Positions 1 to 10,755 of a stretch of DNA of 64,000 nt are shown here, one piece after another. The stretch's first letter is position 1. Each line of letters starts with the position of its first letter. This DNA comes from Drosophila pseudoobscura (lineage: Eukaryota > Arthropoda > Insecta > Diptera > Drosophilidae). The stretch is taken from the NCBI RefSeq assembly GCF_009870125.1, contig NC_046681.1, forward strand, positions 1,302,001 through 1,366,000. The letters are read 5' to 3'. Below the pieces are notes generated by a model. That model was given only the letters and a program-made list of their open reading frames with translations, had not been told where the DNA came from and searched no databases. The translations under genes were made by a program, and so were the position numbers.

Positions 1-958
1 TCCTTTGAGGGCTTGATTTAATATCGCTTTGGACGCTTATTCCTCATCTGTCTGCCACTCCCAGGCAGCTTCGTATATCAGCCTACTTTGGCCGCGGCGT
101 CGCTCTTGCGGAGAATTCACTGGCCTCTATCCATCGGCTGACGCTATGGCGTGCTGCGACTTCCAGCGAAACCTCCAGGGGATTACTCCACCACTGGGGG
201 TCGATCTCGCGGAGGACGTTGGGGCTAGGAACCAACTAGGAACAAACCTTCTACGGATCTCTCCACTCACTCACCAAATCTGTGTTCTCCCTGAGCTACA
301 ATAGAATATCCCGACTGCACGTGGATGTTTTCCGATATATTTCCGAGAGCTGAACAAAAAGCGACTTATTCGGCGGTTGGTCGTAGCGGAAGAGGAAATG
401 CTTGGCCTGTCAAACTCTTTGGTCCCGAGGACCTCACGTTTTTGTATTTCTATACCCTGAACTATCTTAGAAACCTTGTGCGGGGCCCTACCTGAAGCCT
501 CCTATGTTGTGATCTGTCAAATCCAGACCTCGCAAATAATGGTTGACATTTTCGGTGTGTCTGATGAAAACCTCTCAATAACGGACTCATTCAGAAAAGG
601 GACAGAAAAGACCCGATCAAATCTGTTTTTGCTCAACTCGCTCTTCGCTCAAGCAAAGACCGATTTTTTCACTTCTCTTTTGTTCCTGTTTTTCACTGAG
701 CATCTTGTCACAAGCGAACGAAAAAAGTGTCTTTTGCGTATGTATGAGTAGCTTGTACGAGTGGTGCATATGGCAACGATCAATTGCATTTGTGAATTGT
801 ATGCGTTTTGACTATTGGAGCTTAAAATGAATCGTGAAAAGCAAAACAAAAATGTTCGTTTGCAAATTTTGCAAGTAAATATACATATTACAATACAATA
901 GCCCAAAAGATGCGGAAAACATGAATAAATAAACATAAACACGAAAAAAACTAAAAGC
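1..958 (-). mobile_element. Element F, left part: LTR and flank of a degenerate gypsy-like retrotransposon
   Basis: There is no believable coding region. The stretch joins 7021 onward across the BEL-A insertion, because the 5-bp target duplication ACTTT occurs at 959-963 and 7016-7020. On the right side of BEL-A, reading the minus strand, a purine-rich tract is followed by a sequence starting TG at 7234, which fits the start of a 3' LTR. The part here would be the rest of that LTR (perhaps to about 515) plus flank or leader. The exact left LTR edge is uncertain because no second copy is present in the window. Confidence 0.4.
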
Positions 959-963
959 ACTTT

Positions 964-1427
964 TGGTTATGAATTAGTGGACTGTATAATCTTTTTAATA
1001 TATTGAGCTTATTTATTTATATTGGTTATTGAATATTGGTGGTTATATTACAAGTATATGAACAGCGGGGGTATCGATGATGCGGTGCTACAAAGTATGC
1101 GTGCGTGCGGTTTCGTCTAGAAATTTCTACTAACTGAACTCTGCGAAAAGAAGTCGAGCAAAAGGGAATTGGAAGATCACGCGATACGAATCGACGCGAT
1201 GGTCTCAATGCAAAAACGGAACGCATCGCGGTGTGCGTGTGCAGCTGCGGGTCTAGCCATGCGTGTGAGAACATTACAGCTATGTTCTGGACCCGAGCAA
1301 TAACAACACAGCTATGCGCGTAAAACTAGCTTCTTAAGCGGTGCAATACACTCATGAGCGTATGAATATGTCAATCGCAATATACATGAACATTGAACCA
1401 AAAAACTACGAGGCTCATTTCTCAACA
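964..1427 (-). repeat. BEL-A 3' LTR
   Basis: 464 bp, starting TGTTGAGA and ending CATAACCA on the minus strand, the canonical TG...CA ends. It matches 6561-7015 along its full length, with an extra 9 bp near 1387-1396. A G-rich polypurine tract (minus strand, about 1428-1440) lies directly internal to it. Confidence 0.95.
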
Positions 1428-1576
1428 TACCGGCCCCCCTGAACGACTGTTCAGAACAAGGGAAGCACAGCAAGTTTGGTAGTAGGTCTCTTGTAAACTC
1501 CTCGGGCTGTTTTGACGGTGACAACTCGAACCCTCTCGTCTTGGCCAGGATGAACTTCGATGTTTCGCCCAAGCAG

Positions 1577-2986
1577 TCACTTGCTAGGTGGTTGATTCGG
1601 CTCCTTCAGTACCACAAGAGTGTCCACGGTTATGTTGTTGGGCTCCTGCTGCCATTTCGTGCGAGGTTGCAAGGAAGTAAGATATTCCAGATTCCAACGT
1701 TTCCAGAATCCTTGAACCTGGGCTTGCAGTTGTCTCCAACGCTGCAGTCTGTTAATGATGTCTAACAAGGACGGCGCCGGCACCGACATGTGAGGTTGAC
1801 CTGTAAGAAAATGAGCGGGGGTAAGGGGATCCAAGCTGTGATCGCTGGGCGCGCACAGTGGGCGAGAGTTGAGTAACCCTTCAATCTGAGTTAAAATTGT
1901 TGAATATTTCTCGAAAGTCAACGCACTGCTACCAATTACTCAGCGAAGGTGGAGTTTGATAGATCGTACGCCTGCTTCCCAAAGACCTCCAAAATGCGGG
2001 GCAGACGGCGGAATGAAGTGCCAGTTGATGACCTGACTCGTCAGAAAATTAGCAATTTCCTCGTCTTGACTTTGAGATACAGCTATCCGTTGTATCTCCG
2101 TTAATTCCTTTCTGGCTCCATAGAATGTTGTGCCATTGTCCGAGTACAAGTCGGATATAGGGCCACGTCGAGACCAAAACCGCTTGAAAGCGGTGATAAA
2201 TGCAGGGGTCGTCAAATCACCGACGAGCTCGAGATGAATTACTTTGGTGGACAGACAAACAAAGATGGCAAACCAAGCTTTGCCAAACTTCGGTGTCCGA
2301 CCTGCTGACGTCTTGATGGTAACTGGTCCAGCGTAGTCCAATCCAGAATGTTGAAAGCAGCGGGTGGGCTGAATGCGAAAGGCGGAAAGATCAGCTATGA
2401 GTTGTGTGCTCGTTCCTTTGCGCTGTAGGAAGCATATCTTGCAGTGGAATACAATTTTGCGGACTATGTTACGGGCTCCAAGGATCCAATACTTCTGTCT
2501 CAACGTGTGAAACATAAAGACGACTCCAGCGTGTAACGATGTGACGTGCTGGTGTCTAGCTAATAAAACAGCGACTGGTGATTCCTTTGGAAGAAGTATG
2601 GGATGTTTTGCCTCATAGGTTGCCATCGAATTTCCATCGATTTCCAATCGAATTTCCTCCTACGCGCAGAATTCCTTGGCCGTCAACAAATGGAGTGTAG
2701 TGAATCAACTTGGATTTTTAAGAAAGGGCTTGTCCAGTGCTCAGCTGTCTGTACTTTACTTGGAAGAACACCATCTGGACATGTCTGATTACCCTAGAGC
2801 GGGCATATTGAAGCTCCCATGACGATAAAAATGATGACAGGCGGTCCTTGCAACGAAGTCGATGTACAAAACGAAAGCAATAGCTAAGTGTCCGCAAGAG
2901 ATGTGACCAGGAGGAAGCTTTGTTGATCATACAGTTAAGATCATTTCCTTCATCGGAAATGTGTAGATTAACTTTGGGCTTGACCT
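1577..2986 (-). pseudogene. BEL-A pol: integrase region, broken
   Basis: The integrase would insert the element cDNA into host DNA. On the minus strand 1940-2647 encodes the catalytic core, with the three acidic residues in the contexts DYAGP, SDNGT and GLWEAG, plus an upstream zinc-binding remnant (CKICF). A frameshift and stops near 1925-1940 separate it from 1577-1921, the C-terminal part (NSRPL, LTPAHFLTG). 2718-2986 is the RNase H to integrase connector in yet another frame. The pieces lie in the order expected for one BEL/Pao polyprotein, so this is one gene broken by at least two frameshifts. Confidence 0.88.
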
Positions 2987-3916
2987 TTACTTCCATCCGC
3001 TCAGAATCTCAGCAGTGCGATTACAAACATAAGTGTTCCAAGTCCGGGGGGGTGATGAGAGCCAATGTAATACGATTACGGAGTCTGACCAACACGAAGT
3101 ACTGGAAATAGAAATAGTTAGAGCTTGCTTAACCAGAGACATCAATTTCGACAGAAGATGGGCGGCATTCAATTCGAGCCGTGGGATGGAGATAGGTTTG
3201 ATGGGTGCCACACGGGTTTTTGCAGCGATCAGTGTTACAGCATAGTCATTATTGAATCTCACGCGACTGTAGATTACAGCGGCGTAAGCATGAGATGAAG
3301 CATCGGCGAATCCATTCAGCTCCGTTGCTTGAAGTGGCGAGGATAGGTAGCGAGGTATGCGACAGCTTTCCAGTAAATGAACTTCAGCTACAAACTGTTG
3401 CCACCGTGCGCATAGCTGCGATAGTAGCCAACTATCTGGAAAGAGAACCTTTAGGAATACAGTTGTGGGGGCAAGCAACCCCAGTGGATCGTAGATCTTG
3501 GCAAGCTCGGACAGCAAAATCCGTTTTGTCAGAACCCTTGTGGCGTCAGGAATGGTCAACTTGAAGGAAAGCTCGTCCACAGCCGGGTATTCCCAGCGTA
3601 TTCCAAGAACCTTGGTATATTGAGTTTGGCTATCTCCCTCTAGGGCTTCAAGTGGATACTCACAAATGTCCTTTGGCAGCGATTTGAGTAGTGACCAACA
3701 GTTTGAACTCCATTTTCGAAGTTTAAATTGAGCTTGGCTCAATAGCAAAATTAATTCATCTTTGAGTGCAATGAGATCGTCGATATTATCGCAATCAGTA
3801 GGAATATCATCTACGTAAGCGTCTCGTACAAGCACAGCAGCAGCCTTCGGATACAAATCGGCATGATCTTGCGCGATCGGCTTGAGAACTCGAACAGCCA
3901 AGAACGGTGACGACAC
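2987..3916 (-). pseudogene. BEL-A pol: reverse transcriptase C-terminal part and RNase H
   Basis: This 309-codon stretch holds the RT catalytic motif AYVDD, the connector with FRLRKW-like chemistry (KLRKWSSN), LGIRW, and the RNase H start FADASSHAYAAVIY. It begins immediately after an in-frame TAA (3917-3919) that cuts the RT between the TVTYG and APFLAVR-type motifs, so the polyprotein is broken by a single stop codon at this point. The lower end is a frameshift before the integrase connector. Domain order and motifs are those of BEL/Pao. Confidence 0.88.
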
Positions 3917-3919
3917 TTA

Positions 3920-4928
3920 ACCATACGTCACGGTCAGCAATCGATAATGATCGAGTGTAGCAGTCTCCTCCTTTCGCCAGACAATCCGTTGGTAATGCGT
4001 GTGATCTTCTGAAACCAGGATGCCTCTAAACATTTTCTCAATGTCCGTACAAAACACATAGAGATGCTGACGGAAACGTAGACATACTTCAAGTAAATCC
4101 CTTTGAATAGGTGGTCCGATGTGTAGTCGTGAATTAAGTGAAGATCCATTGCAGTCCTCCCCAGAGCCATCGAATACAACTCGGCATTGCGTGGTGGTGC
4201 TATGTGGTTTAAAAACTGGGTGATGTGCTAAGTAAGTGTGATTGGCGGGATCGTTTTCTACGGTAGTAGAAGGAATCACCTCCATGTGTCCTCGTTGTAT
4301 ATAATCCTCCATAAAGTTGACATACTGTTGTTTGAGCGCAGGAAATTTTCGAAATTTCCGCTCGAGAGAAGGAAAGCGGCGTAGTGCTTGTGGCAGTGTG
4401 GACCCCATCGGAGGGGCAGATTCCTTGAACGGGTATTGGACGATGTACACGCCATCGTTTCTGCGGGCGTGCGTATGAACGAAGTGTTGCTCAGCGGGAT
4501 CACTACTCGTTCCATGTCCATGAAAGATCGAACCAAAGTGTCCAGATCCTCGTGCGCGTGATGTGCTAGTGCGTGGTTGTGAGCATCACTACTGAGATGG
4601 TAGCTGCCTGTAATGACCCAACCAAAATTAGTATGAAGTGCAATAGGATAGTCAGAACCAAACTCTTTGCGTTCTCCAGTGTAGAGGTTCCAAAGCTGAT
4701 CAGCTCCTTAAATCACGTCGATTTCGCCTGGTTTAGAAAATGTACCAAATGCTAATGGTAGATCACGAATCCTTTTCCACATCGGTGTGTTAGACTCGAT
4801 CCTCTGGGCTGGAATCGAGGAGGTTAAAGTGTTCATAATCAGACCTGTTACCACTACTGAGGCCGAGCTTGTGCGGGAGCGCAGCGTGAATGTGGCGCGA
4901 CCTCTAGTAACCCCAGCAGGATTTGCGC
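3920..4928 (-). pseudogene. BEL-A pol: protease tail and N-terminal reverse transcriptase, broken
   Basis: 3920-4450 encodes the RT N-terminal half (HPVFKPHSTTT, RVVFDGSG, FCTDIEKMF), typical of Pao-type RT. Upstream, 4276-4928 holds the domain that follows retropepsin in this family (TNFGWVITG), but it is spread over two frames and contains a stop near 4709. A TAG at 4926-4928 ends the gag-protease frame, and the reading resumes one frame over. I count at least three inactivating changes in about 1 kb. Confidence 0.8.
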
Positions 4929-6473
4929 CTAGACAACCACTGGTATACGAGCATGGGTGCGCGGCAATCCAATTCGTTGAATAAATGATTCGGCGACCAT
5001 CGTTATAGTTGAACCAGTATCCAACAGTATCCTGCAGGTGGTCTCGTTGCCCCAGGAGTCGACTATAGTGGCCAAAATCGTTGGCAATATGGCCTGACTC
5101 TTGGTCACGAATTTCCTCTCCAATGTATGATGGCTGACCACGGCAGGATCAGCATCAGCAGGGAAACTGGACGAGCGGACGGGTGAGTCAGCGGATGTAT
5201 TGACATCAGCGGAAGCCGTGACAGAGCGTATGTCCTCTGGATGAACAAGAGTGTGGTGCCTCAGCTTACACAGACGGCACGTGTTTGTGGAATTACACTC
5301 CTTGACTTGATGAGATCGGCTTAGACAATTAAAGCACAAATTACCATCCCTTGCGAACTTGCGGCGGTCCACAACATCCAGAGCCGTGAATTGAGTGCAC
5401 GCATAAAGACTGTGTTGCTCGTGACAATATACACAATCACGAGCAGACGTATTTGGCACGTCCACATGATGAGAAATTGCACGACGTTTATTCAGCACCG
5501 TGTGTGTATCCTGGATTAGCTTTGGATCTTGACAAGACTCAAGTGCATCGCAACGGGCGAAGACAAAGCCGAACAGGTCATTTATGGTCACATTTTCCTT
5601 GCACGATTCACTGAAGGTGGCCCACGCTTCCTTGCATTCCGGGTCTAACTTTGAGAGCAAGATATGGATTAGCCACACATCGCGGCTGTCGCAGATCAGC
5701 GCATGTAGACCACGTATACTTTCGTCAGCGGTGTCGACTATCTTACGCAACTCGGCGATGTCTGAACCCTTTGCGGTTGGCAACGAAAGAAAGTTTTGAA
5801 TGAACGAACGAGCAATCAGTGACTTCTTGTTGTAGCGATTTTCGAGCCTCTCCCATGCGTCCTGGTAATTGGCATCCGATACGGGAATATGTTTTATCAG
5901 AGACAAAGCTTCACCATCCAGATAGGATTTCAAATAATGAAACTTTTGGCACTTGGACAGACTACTCTTCTTGTTGACTGAGCCTAAGAACAAGTCACTA
6001 AACTGACACCAATCCTCGTATCTGCCCGAAAACGTCGGAATGCGTATTTTCTCGAACTGCAGCTCTGTGGTTCCCGATGAGTCCCGAATCCTCTCCAGAA
6101 GTTGAGTTTGTCCCTCAAATAAGCGTTCCACAGTGTTCGACAGCAGTAGATTTGAGTTGTCGTGCTCATTATCTTGACTGCTCCGGTCACGAATGGTTTC
6201 AGTGAAAATACTATGCGAACTAAAGAACCTTTTCTCATATTCGGGGATATCCAAATCCGGATCTACGTATTCATCTTCATCATTATATTGGACCAGCTCT
6301 TCAGACAGCTCCATAAAGCGGTTGAAAGTTCCAACCAGTCGGTCTAACTTGTGCTCTAATGTTTGCACAGAAGTACATGACTGTACAAACTCTTGAGCCA
6401 CCGTAGCCACGCGAGTTAGTTGGGATTTGCAGGCACCACGTTGCTGAATTAGACGATGCACTAGGGCCTTCAT
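4929..6473 (-). CDS. BEL-A Gag and start of retropepsin
   Basis: 514 codons from ATG at 6471-6473 to TAG. Gag would form the virus-like particle and bind the element RNA. Residues about 130-300 are the BEL/Pao capsid-like region (FSGRYEDW, FHYLKSYLDGEA). Three zinc-knuckle-like clusters follow at about 345-425 (CVYCHEQHSLYAC, CFNCLSRSHQVKEC, CRLCKLRHHTLVH). The C-terminus enters the protease with its active-site motif LLDTGST. The frame is open throughout, longer than any other BEL-A piece. The original protein continued into pol, so the end is artificial. Confidence 0.88.
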   Translation of the reverse strand: MKALVHRLIQQRGACKSQLTRVATVAQEFVQSCTSVQTLEHKLDRLVGTFNRFMELSEELVQYNDEDEYVDPDLDIPEYEKRFFSSHSIFTETIRDRSSQDNEHDNSNLLLSNTVERLFEGQTQLLERIRDSSGTTELQFEKIRIPTFSGRYEDWCQFSDLFLGSVNKKSSLSKCQKFHYLKSYLDGEALSLIKHIPVSDANYQDAWERLENRYNKKSLIARSFIQNFLSLPTAKGSDIAELRKIVDTADESIRGLHALICDSRDVWLIHILLSKLDPECKEAWATFSESCKENVTINDLFGFVFARCDALESCQDPKLIQDTHTVLNKRRAISHHVDVPNTSARDCVYCHEQHSLYACTQFTALDVVDRRKFARDGNLCFNCLSRSHQVKECNSTNTCRLCKLRHHTLVHPEDIRSVTASADVNTSADSPVRSSSFPADADPAVVSHHTLERKFVTKSQAILPTILATIVDSWGNETTCRILLDTGSTITMVAESFIQRIGLPRTHARIPVVV

Positions 6474-6533
6474 GGCAAAAAACGGTTAACGATATCACTC
6501 AATATGTATATAAAATAAACTCAAACGCGGTGA

Positions 6534-6560
6534 TCCGTCTCGAAGGACCAAAATTTGCTA
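6534..6560 (-). other. BEL-A primer binding site, tRNA-Arg type
   Basis: Just internal to the 5' LTR, the minus strand reads TGGTCCTTCGAGACGGA, complementary with one mismatch to the 3' end of an arginine tRNA. BEL-B has the same site without the mismatch. It primes minus-strand DNA synthesis. Confidence 0.75.
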
Positions 6561-7015
6561 TGGTTATGAATAAGTGGACTGTATAATCTTTTTAATATAT
6601 TGAGCTTATTTATTTATATTAGTTATTGAATATTGGTTGTTATGTTACAAGTATATGAACAGCGGGGGAGTCGATGATGCGGCGGTACAAAGTATACGTG
6701 CGGGCGGCTTCGTCTAGAAATTTCTACTAACTAAACTCCGCGAAAAGAAGTCGAGCAAAAGGGAATTGGAAGATCACGCAATACGAATCGACGCGACGGT
6801 CTCAATGCAAAAACGGAACGCATCGCTGTGTGCATGTGCAGCTGCGGGTCTAGCCATGCGTGTGAGAACATTACAGCTATGTTCTGGACCCGAGCAATAA
6901 CAACACAGCTATGCGCGTAAAACTAGCTTCTTAAGCGGTGCAATACACTCATGAGCGTATGAATATGTCAATCGCAATATACATACCAAAAAACTACGAG
7001 GCTCATTTCTCAACA
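6561..7015 (-). repeat. BEL-A 5' LTR
   Basis: 455 bp with TG...CA ends on the minus strand, paired with 964-1427. The target duplication ACTTT follows at 7016-7020. It is presumed to carry the promoter and polyadenylation signals of the element. Confidence 0.95.
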
Positions 7016-7275
7016 ACTTTACTCACGCACTTTTTTTGGTTCTGCTAGTCTAAAGACACTTTGTCTGTGAGCGCTTGATCAAAAGTGTCTCTCTAAGTTG
7101 TTATTGTGAGACACGATCGTGATTCGGCATAATCGAAAACCAGAAACACATAACACAAGCGAAGAGACAAAAAGAGTTCTGCGCAGTGAGACACCGTGTC
7201 TGTGTCATTTCAGATCGCTTCGGGCGCCATTACAATTCCCCCCTTCCAAATTTAATGATCCCTCATGAAGCGATG

Positions 7276-7410
7276 TTACTGCTTTATATCTTTAGCGTGG
7301 TAATTCTCCAAAAATCTTCCTTGCAAGTCTTCTAAAGCATAATATACATTACCGATCTGTTTCCGCACTCGAGCATTTATGAAGGTGGGTCTAAATTTGG
7401 CGGTATAACC
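7276..7410 (-). pseudogene. Element F integrase C-terminal tail
   Basis: The minus strand encodes about 44 residues ending KDIKQ and a stop. The pattern VRKQIGNVYYALEDLQGR followed by YHAKDIK is the conserved end of the integrase in several Drosophila Ty3/gypsy lineages, in which a small basic module precedes the polypurine tract. The stop is about 40 bp upstream of the putative 3' LTR, the expected spacing. No ATG or upstream core is present, so it is only a relic. Confidence 0.65.
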
Positions 7411-7699
7411 TGTTTGGAAGCAACACCGCTTGACGTTTCGCTGGTAGAACTCCTAACTTTCTGCCAGTAGGTGCGGAATCTCTTGCTACTTCTCGATGGA
7501 GTAGCTTCTCCTGAACCTAGGCGGTCTCAGTCTCTCGGTCGATTCTAAGTCCGTGTCTACTTCATGATGGGACAGCGTATTGTGCTCGCTCGATTCTACG
7601 TCCTGTAAAATTGTAGGTGCACCAGAAGGTCTCCTGATGACGAAGCACTTGTGGTCTTCGGTTTACCCCCGACTTCAGTGTACTGCCGAGGTTTGGAGT

Positions 7700-7950
7700 T
7701 TTTTGAACATATGTCACAGCTGGGTTTGTACGTGTTGGCCGCCCGCAGCCTTAACAAAATACCCTCCGGTCTAATACACAGTCCTGGTATCTATGCCCAA
7801 CCTGATGACAGTTCCAACAAATGTAATAGAACGGCTGGCTAAGTATTGTTTGCATTGCAGCTTCGGCAGGAAAGGGAGTCGGGTTTAGTGCACTATACTG
7901 CGCTCTGGGCTCAGCTCGCCGGATAGGGTCGGGGTCTTTCCTATCCCTAT
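7700..7950 (-). pseudogene. Element F Gag nucleocapsid fragment
   Basis: A single CCHC knuckle (CWNCHQVGHRYQDC, minus strand 7778-7819) followed by a C-x-GCG pattern after a stop codon. This spacing is common in Gag of Drosophila gypsy-superfamily elements. Frames on either side are closed by stops. The knuckle would bind genomic RNA in an intact protein. Confidence 0.6.
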
Positions 7951-9283
7951 ATTTCCTTGTGCTCGCCGTATTATAAAAATTTAAACAAAATTATTATAAA
8001 AATGTAATCAAAACAATCTCCGATCTGCATAGATGTCAAGAAGAAATCCGGCAGTCGCGTACTTCAATTTTAATTTCGTGATCATAGCTGTAGGAGATCA
8101 CCCTAACGTAACTACAGCTTCATTATTACACTCTAATTGGCATTGGCATTATCATTGTCATTATGTACTTAGACAGAATCGTGGTTATTTATTTATAATG
8201 CATGTTCTTTCAAAATGGTTCGATTAATCAAAATTCCAGAGGTTAATTATACAAACGGTTAATTTAACCTAAGAATATAGGATACAATTCATAAAAAAAA
8301 ACTGAGCCTTTTTACTCACGAATGACAACATTTCAATTCAATACTAACATTGTAACATTCAACGTTATATATATACGTCAGTAGGGAATGGATTGGAGGG
8401 GATGTCGAGGTGAATGCCGTTGGGGATTCTCTGATTCCGTGCTCATTCGGTAACTTGTGGAGTTTGTTTGATCGCGTCTCGACTCCTACTACATAAACTT
8501 TAAAATTGTAGAATCCCGTGGATCTACAGGGAGCGGACTCCGAAAATCACAATATGCCTATTCCGAGCATAACCTAAGCTAAACGGCACAATCATACTTA
8601 GGGGGTACCCGAAAGTACTAGGGGCTTTCATCTGTGTGTTCCAAAAATATCACGGGCGTGAGGTCTTGAGATGGAAGTCGACCCACACGATTCTGTACCC
8701 ACCCTGCCATGATTTTCAGTGGTGCGAAGGTTCTGGAAATCCCTAGACTTCTCCCCCTACCCCATTACGTCACCATGTCACTAGAAAATTATATGTCTAA
8801 TTCGATATTCACGGCTAACAAAATTCAATATATTAATACTCGGTACTTAATACTAGACATTTTTCTACATAATCAAAAAACCAGCAAACACAAGTTTCCC
8901 TACCGAAAATAACACAATTCTTTAATTACAACCAGTAGGCAAATCAACGATAAAATAATTAATTGAATGGAAAATAATGTTGCTTAATCACTGAAGGAGA
9001 AAGAGAAAAGTTATAGATATAGGTATAGGTATATATAAACGATAGAGTATATGAATATTATATATGATATTAGAAAATAAAAAAGTTAAATATACATAAG
9101 GAAAAAGAAAAAGCAGCGGGGGGTCAGACCAGCGATCCGCAATGGTGATCAAAAACAACATTTACATTTAAACATTTATTTCAAAAACAACATTTAATTA
9201 AAAATTATACAATTTTGTTTCTTTTTTTGTGGTTTGGGGAGGTTTTTTTTCTTTGTTGGTTAGTGTATAAACCCCATAAAGTA

Positions 9284-9630
9284 TGGTTGTAGGAGGGCGG
9301 ATCACCGGAGCGAGTTGCCAGCGATGAGTGGGAAAATATCCAAAGGAAAAGACAGATTCGGTTTCAATAAATGTATTCCATGTATTTGCGTATAGGTGTG
9401 TGAATTGTAGACGCGAGTATGTGCGACGGCAGCTTGTAACGGGGTGGAAAACGTAACTGACTCTCTATGCCTTATGATCTATGCTTTATGCTGCCTTTAT
9501 GCTGCGGTGAGCGCCGTGTGGATCGTGGATTGTGGATCCGAACGCCCCTCCGAGCGCGCGAGCGCGAGCCGGGACCGAGGCGCGCGGAGCCGGCACAGTG
9601 CGCGGAAACTGTCTATTGCTGGCCGGAACA
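9284..9630 (-). repeat. BEL-B 3' LTR
   Basis: 347 bp with TG...CA ends on the minus strand. A polypurine tract of G and A (9631-9650, minus strand) lies just internal. GC-rich near its right end, where an inverted GCGCGCGAGCGCG-type string occurs. Confidence 0.95.
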
Positions 9631-9761
9631 TCCTCCCCCCCCCTTGCAGGATTGCAAAGTATAATGGGGTGGCCTATGGCTGGGTACACGCCACCGACAC
9701 GATCCATCCAAAAACGGTGCTCTGGGCAGGCCGTCCTCACGCGCAAGGAACCCGGGCTGGA

Positions 9762-10667
9762 TCACCTTCGGGTAGACATCTGCTCCCAAGATGAGCGATG
9801 AGATGTAGCCGGTCGATGGAACTGTTCATCGGCAAGCCTCAGGTCACCGAAACGCGCCCGGACGGAATCGCTCAGCTGTCGGGTAGGCGTGCGGATGCGC
9901 CAACGGGGCTGGACCTTGAGCATCGTCTCCAACTGGAAGTCGCCCATTTTGGCGCGGATCACCGCCGTACACACTTTCTCGTCCCCCACACAAGTGGTGG
10001 GCAACTTGAAGACGCTGGCCAAAGATTCGTCAATACAGCTCACCGGCGTGCATAGGTCGATGAGCGCCGCCGTTTTGAAGTTTTTGGAACCCGTATCCAA
10101 GACCACCAGCGCCGTCGGGAGGATGATGAGGCTTCGATGTTGTAGAAGTGAGTCGACGGATGGTGCCGGGGAACTTGCCACGGGGCGGCTCACGGGGAGA
10201 CGAGGGCGGCGGTCGGCGTGGGCCGACGTGGATGGCGACGATGCAGCCGAGGCTGAGCGGGCTGGACGCCGAGGTCGGCGTTTGACGTGGGGCACTGTAG
10301 ATGGCGACGATGTTCGTGAGGCCGAGCGGGCTGGACTCCGAGGACGGCGTCTGACGTGGGGCGCTGTAGGTGGCGACGATGCTCCGGAGGCCGAGCGGAC
10401 TGGACGACGAGACGAGGGTATGTGAAGTAGAGTGTGGTGGTTTTTGCCACACACCCGGCACAGCCCGCCACTGCGACAATCCTGGCCGGAGTGTTGGTGG
10501 GCCAGGCAGTTCCCGCAATATTTGTTAACGAGGACAGCTCGGAGTCTTTTCTCAGGGCTCAGGCGAAGGAAATGGATGAACTCCTCGGCAGACCCGGCAA
10601 CGGTACGAGTTGATCCCTCGATCACGACGGCTCTCCGTGGTGCGGCTGGCGCGGATCCGTGGGGTCA
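9762..10667 (-). CDS. BEL-B extra ORF behind pol: Gag zinc-knuckle and retropepsin-like protein
   Basis: The minus-strand frame is open from a TGA near 10668 to 9762, about 300 codons. It holds zinc-knuckle clusters CGNCLAHQHSGQDC and CRVCGKNHHTLLH. Next are three basic, serine- and proline-rich tandem repeats of about 23 residues (HVRRRP, HVKRRP, HADRRP), then a retropepsin-like segment (VVLDTGSKN, ALIDLCTPVSCID). The knuckle-protease order copies the Gag-Pol junction of the same family. It lies where an env or accessory gene would sit. No ATG opens the frame; the first in-frame start-like codon is GTG at 10625, so expression would need splicing, readthrough or a frameshift. Either a duplicated gag fragment or a recruited accessory gene; I cannot decide which. 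Confidence 0.6.
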
Positions 10668-10755
10668 TGTCTGGATGAGGATGGAACTAGGATGGAATAG
10701 AGAAGTCGAAGAAGTATTAGTGCGGAGCTGTGAATGGGACAAGTGCACATTCACG

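Larger units (their letters stand above)
964..7015 (-). mobile_element. BEL-A: complete but mutated BEL/Pao LTR retrotransposon
   Basis: A 6.05-kb element on the minus strand with two LTRs (964-1427 and 6561-7015) and a perfect 5-bp target duplication ACTTT, the length usual for BEL/Pao. Order on the minus strand is LTR, tRNA-Arg-type primer site, gag with zinc knuckles, retropepsin, reverse transcriptase, RNase H, integrase, polypurine tract, LTR. The LTRs differ by about 17 substitutions and one 9-bp indel by eye (near 3.7%), so this is not a recent insertion. Several frameshifts and stops break pol, so the copy cannot be autonomous. It sits inside the LTR of element F. Confidence 0.93.
7021..9278 (-). 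mobile_element. Element F, internal part: internally deleted gypsy-like element
   Basis: Minus strand. A CCHC knuckle of Gag lies at 7778-7819, an integrase tail at 7276-7410, a purine-rich tract at about 7235-7252, then the LTR start at 7234. Protease, RT, RNase H and the integrase core are missing between the knuckle and the tail, so the element is a deletion derivative. From about 7950 to 9278 I see only AT-rich, stop-filled sequence with no recognisable domain. The upper edge is set by the BEL-B target duplication (9279-9283). Confidence 0.6.

Noticed and set aside
649..960. 103-codon minus-strand frame rich in Phe and Cys
   Set aside because: Low-complexity reading of LTR-like sequence, no domain, no counterpart elsewhere in the window.
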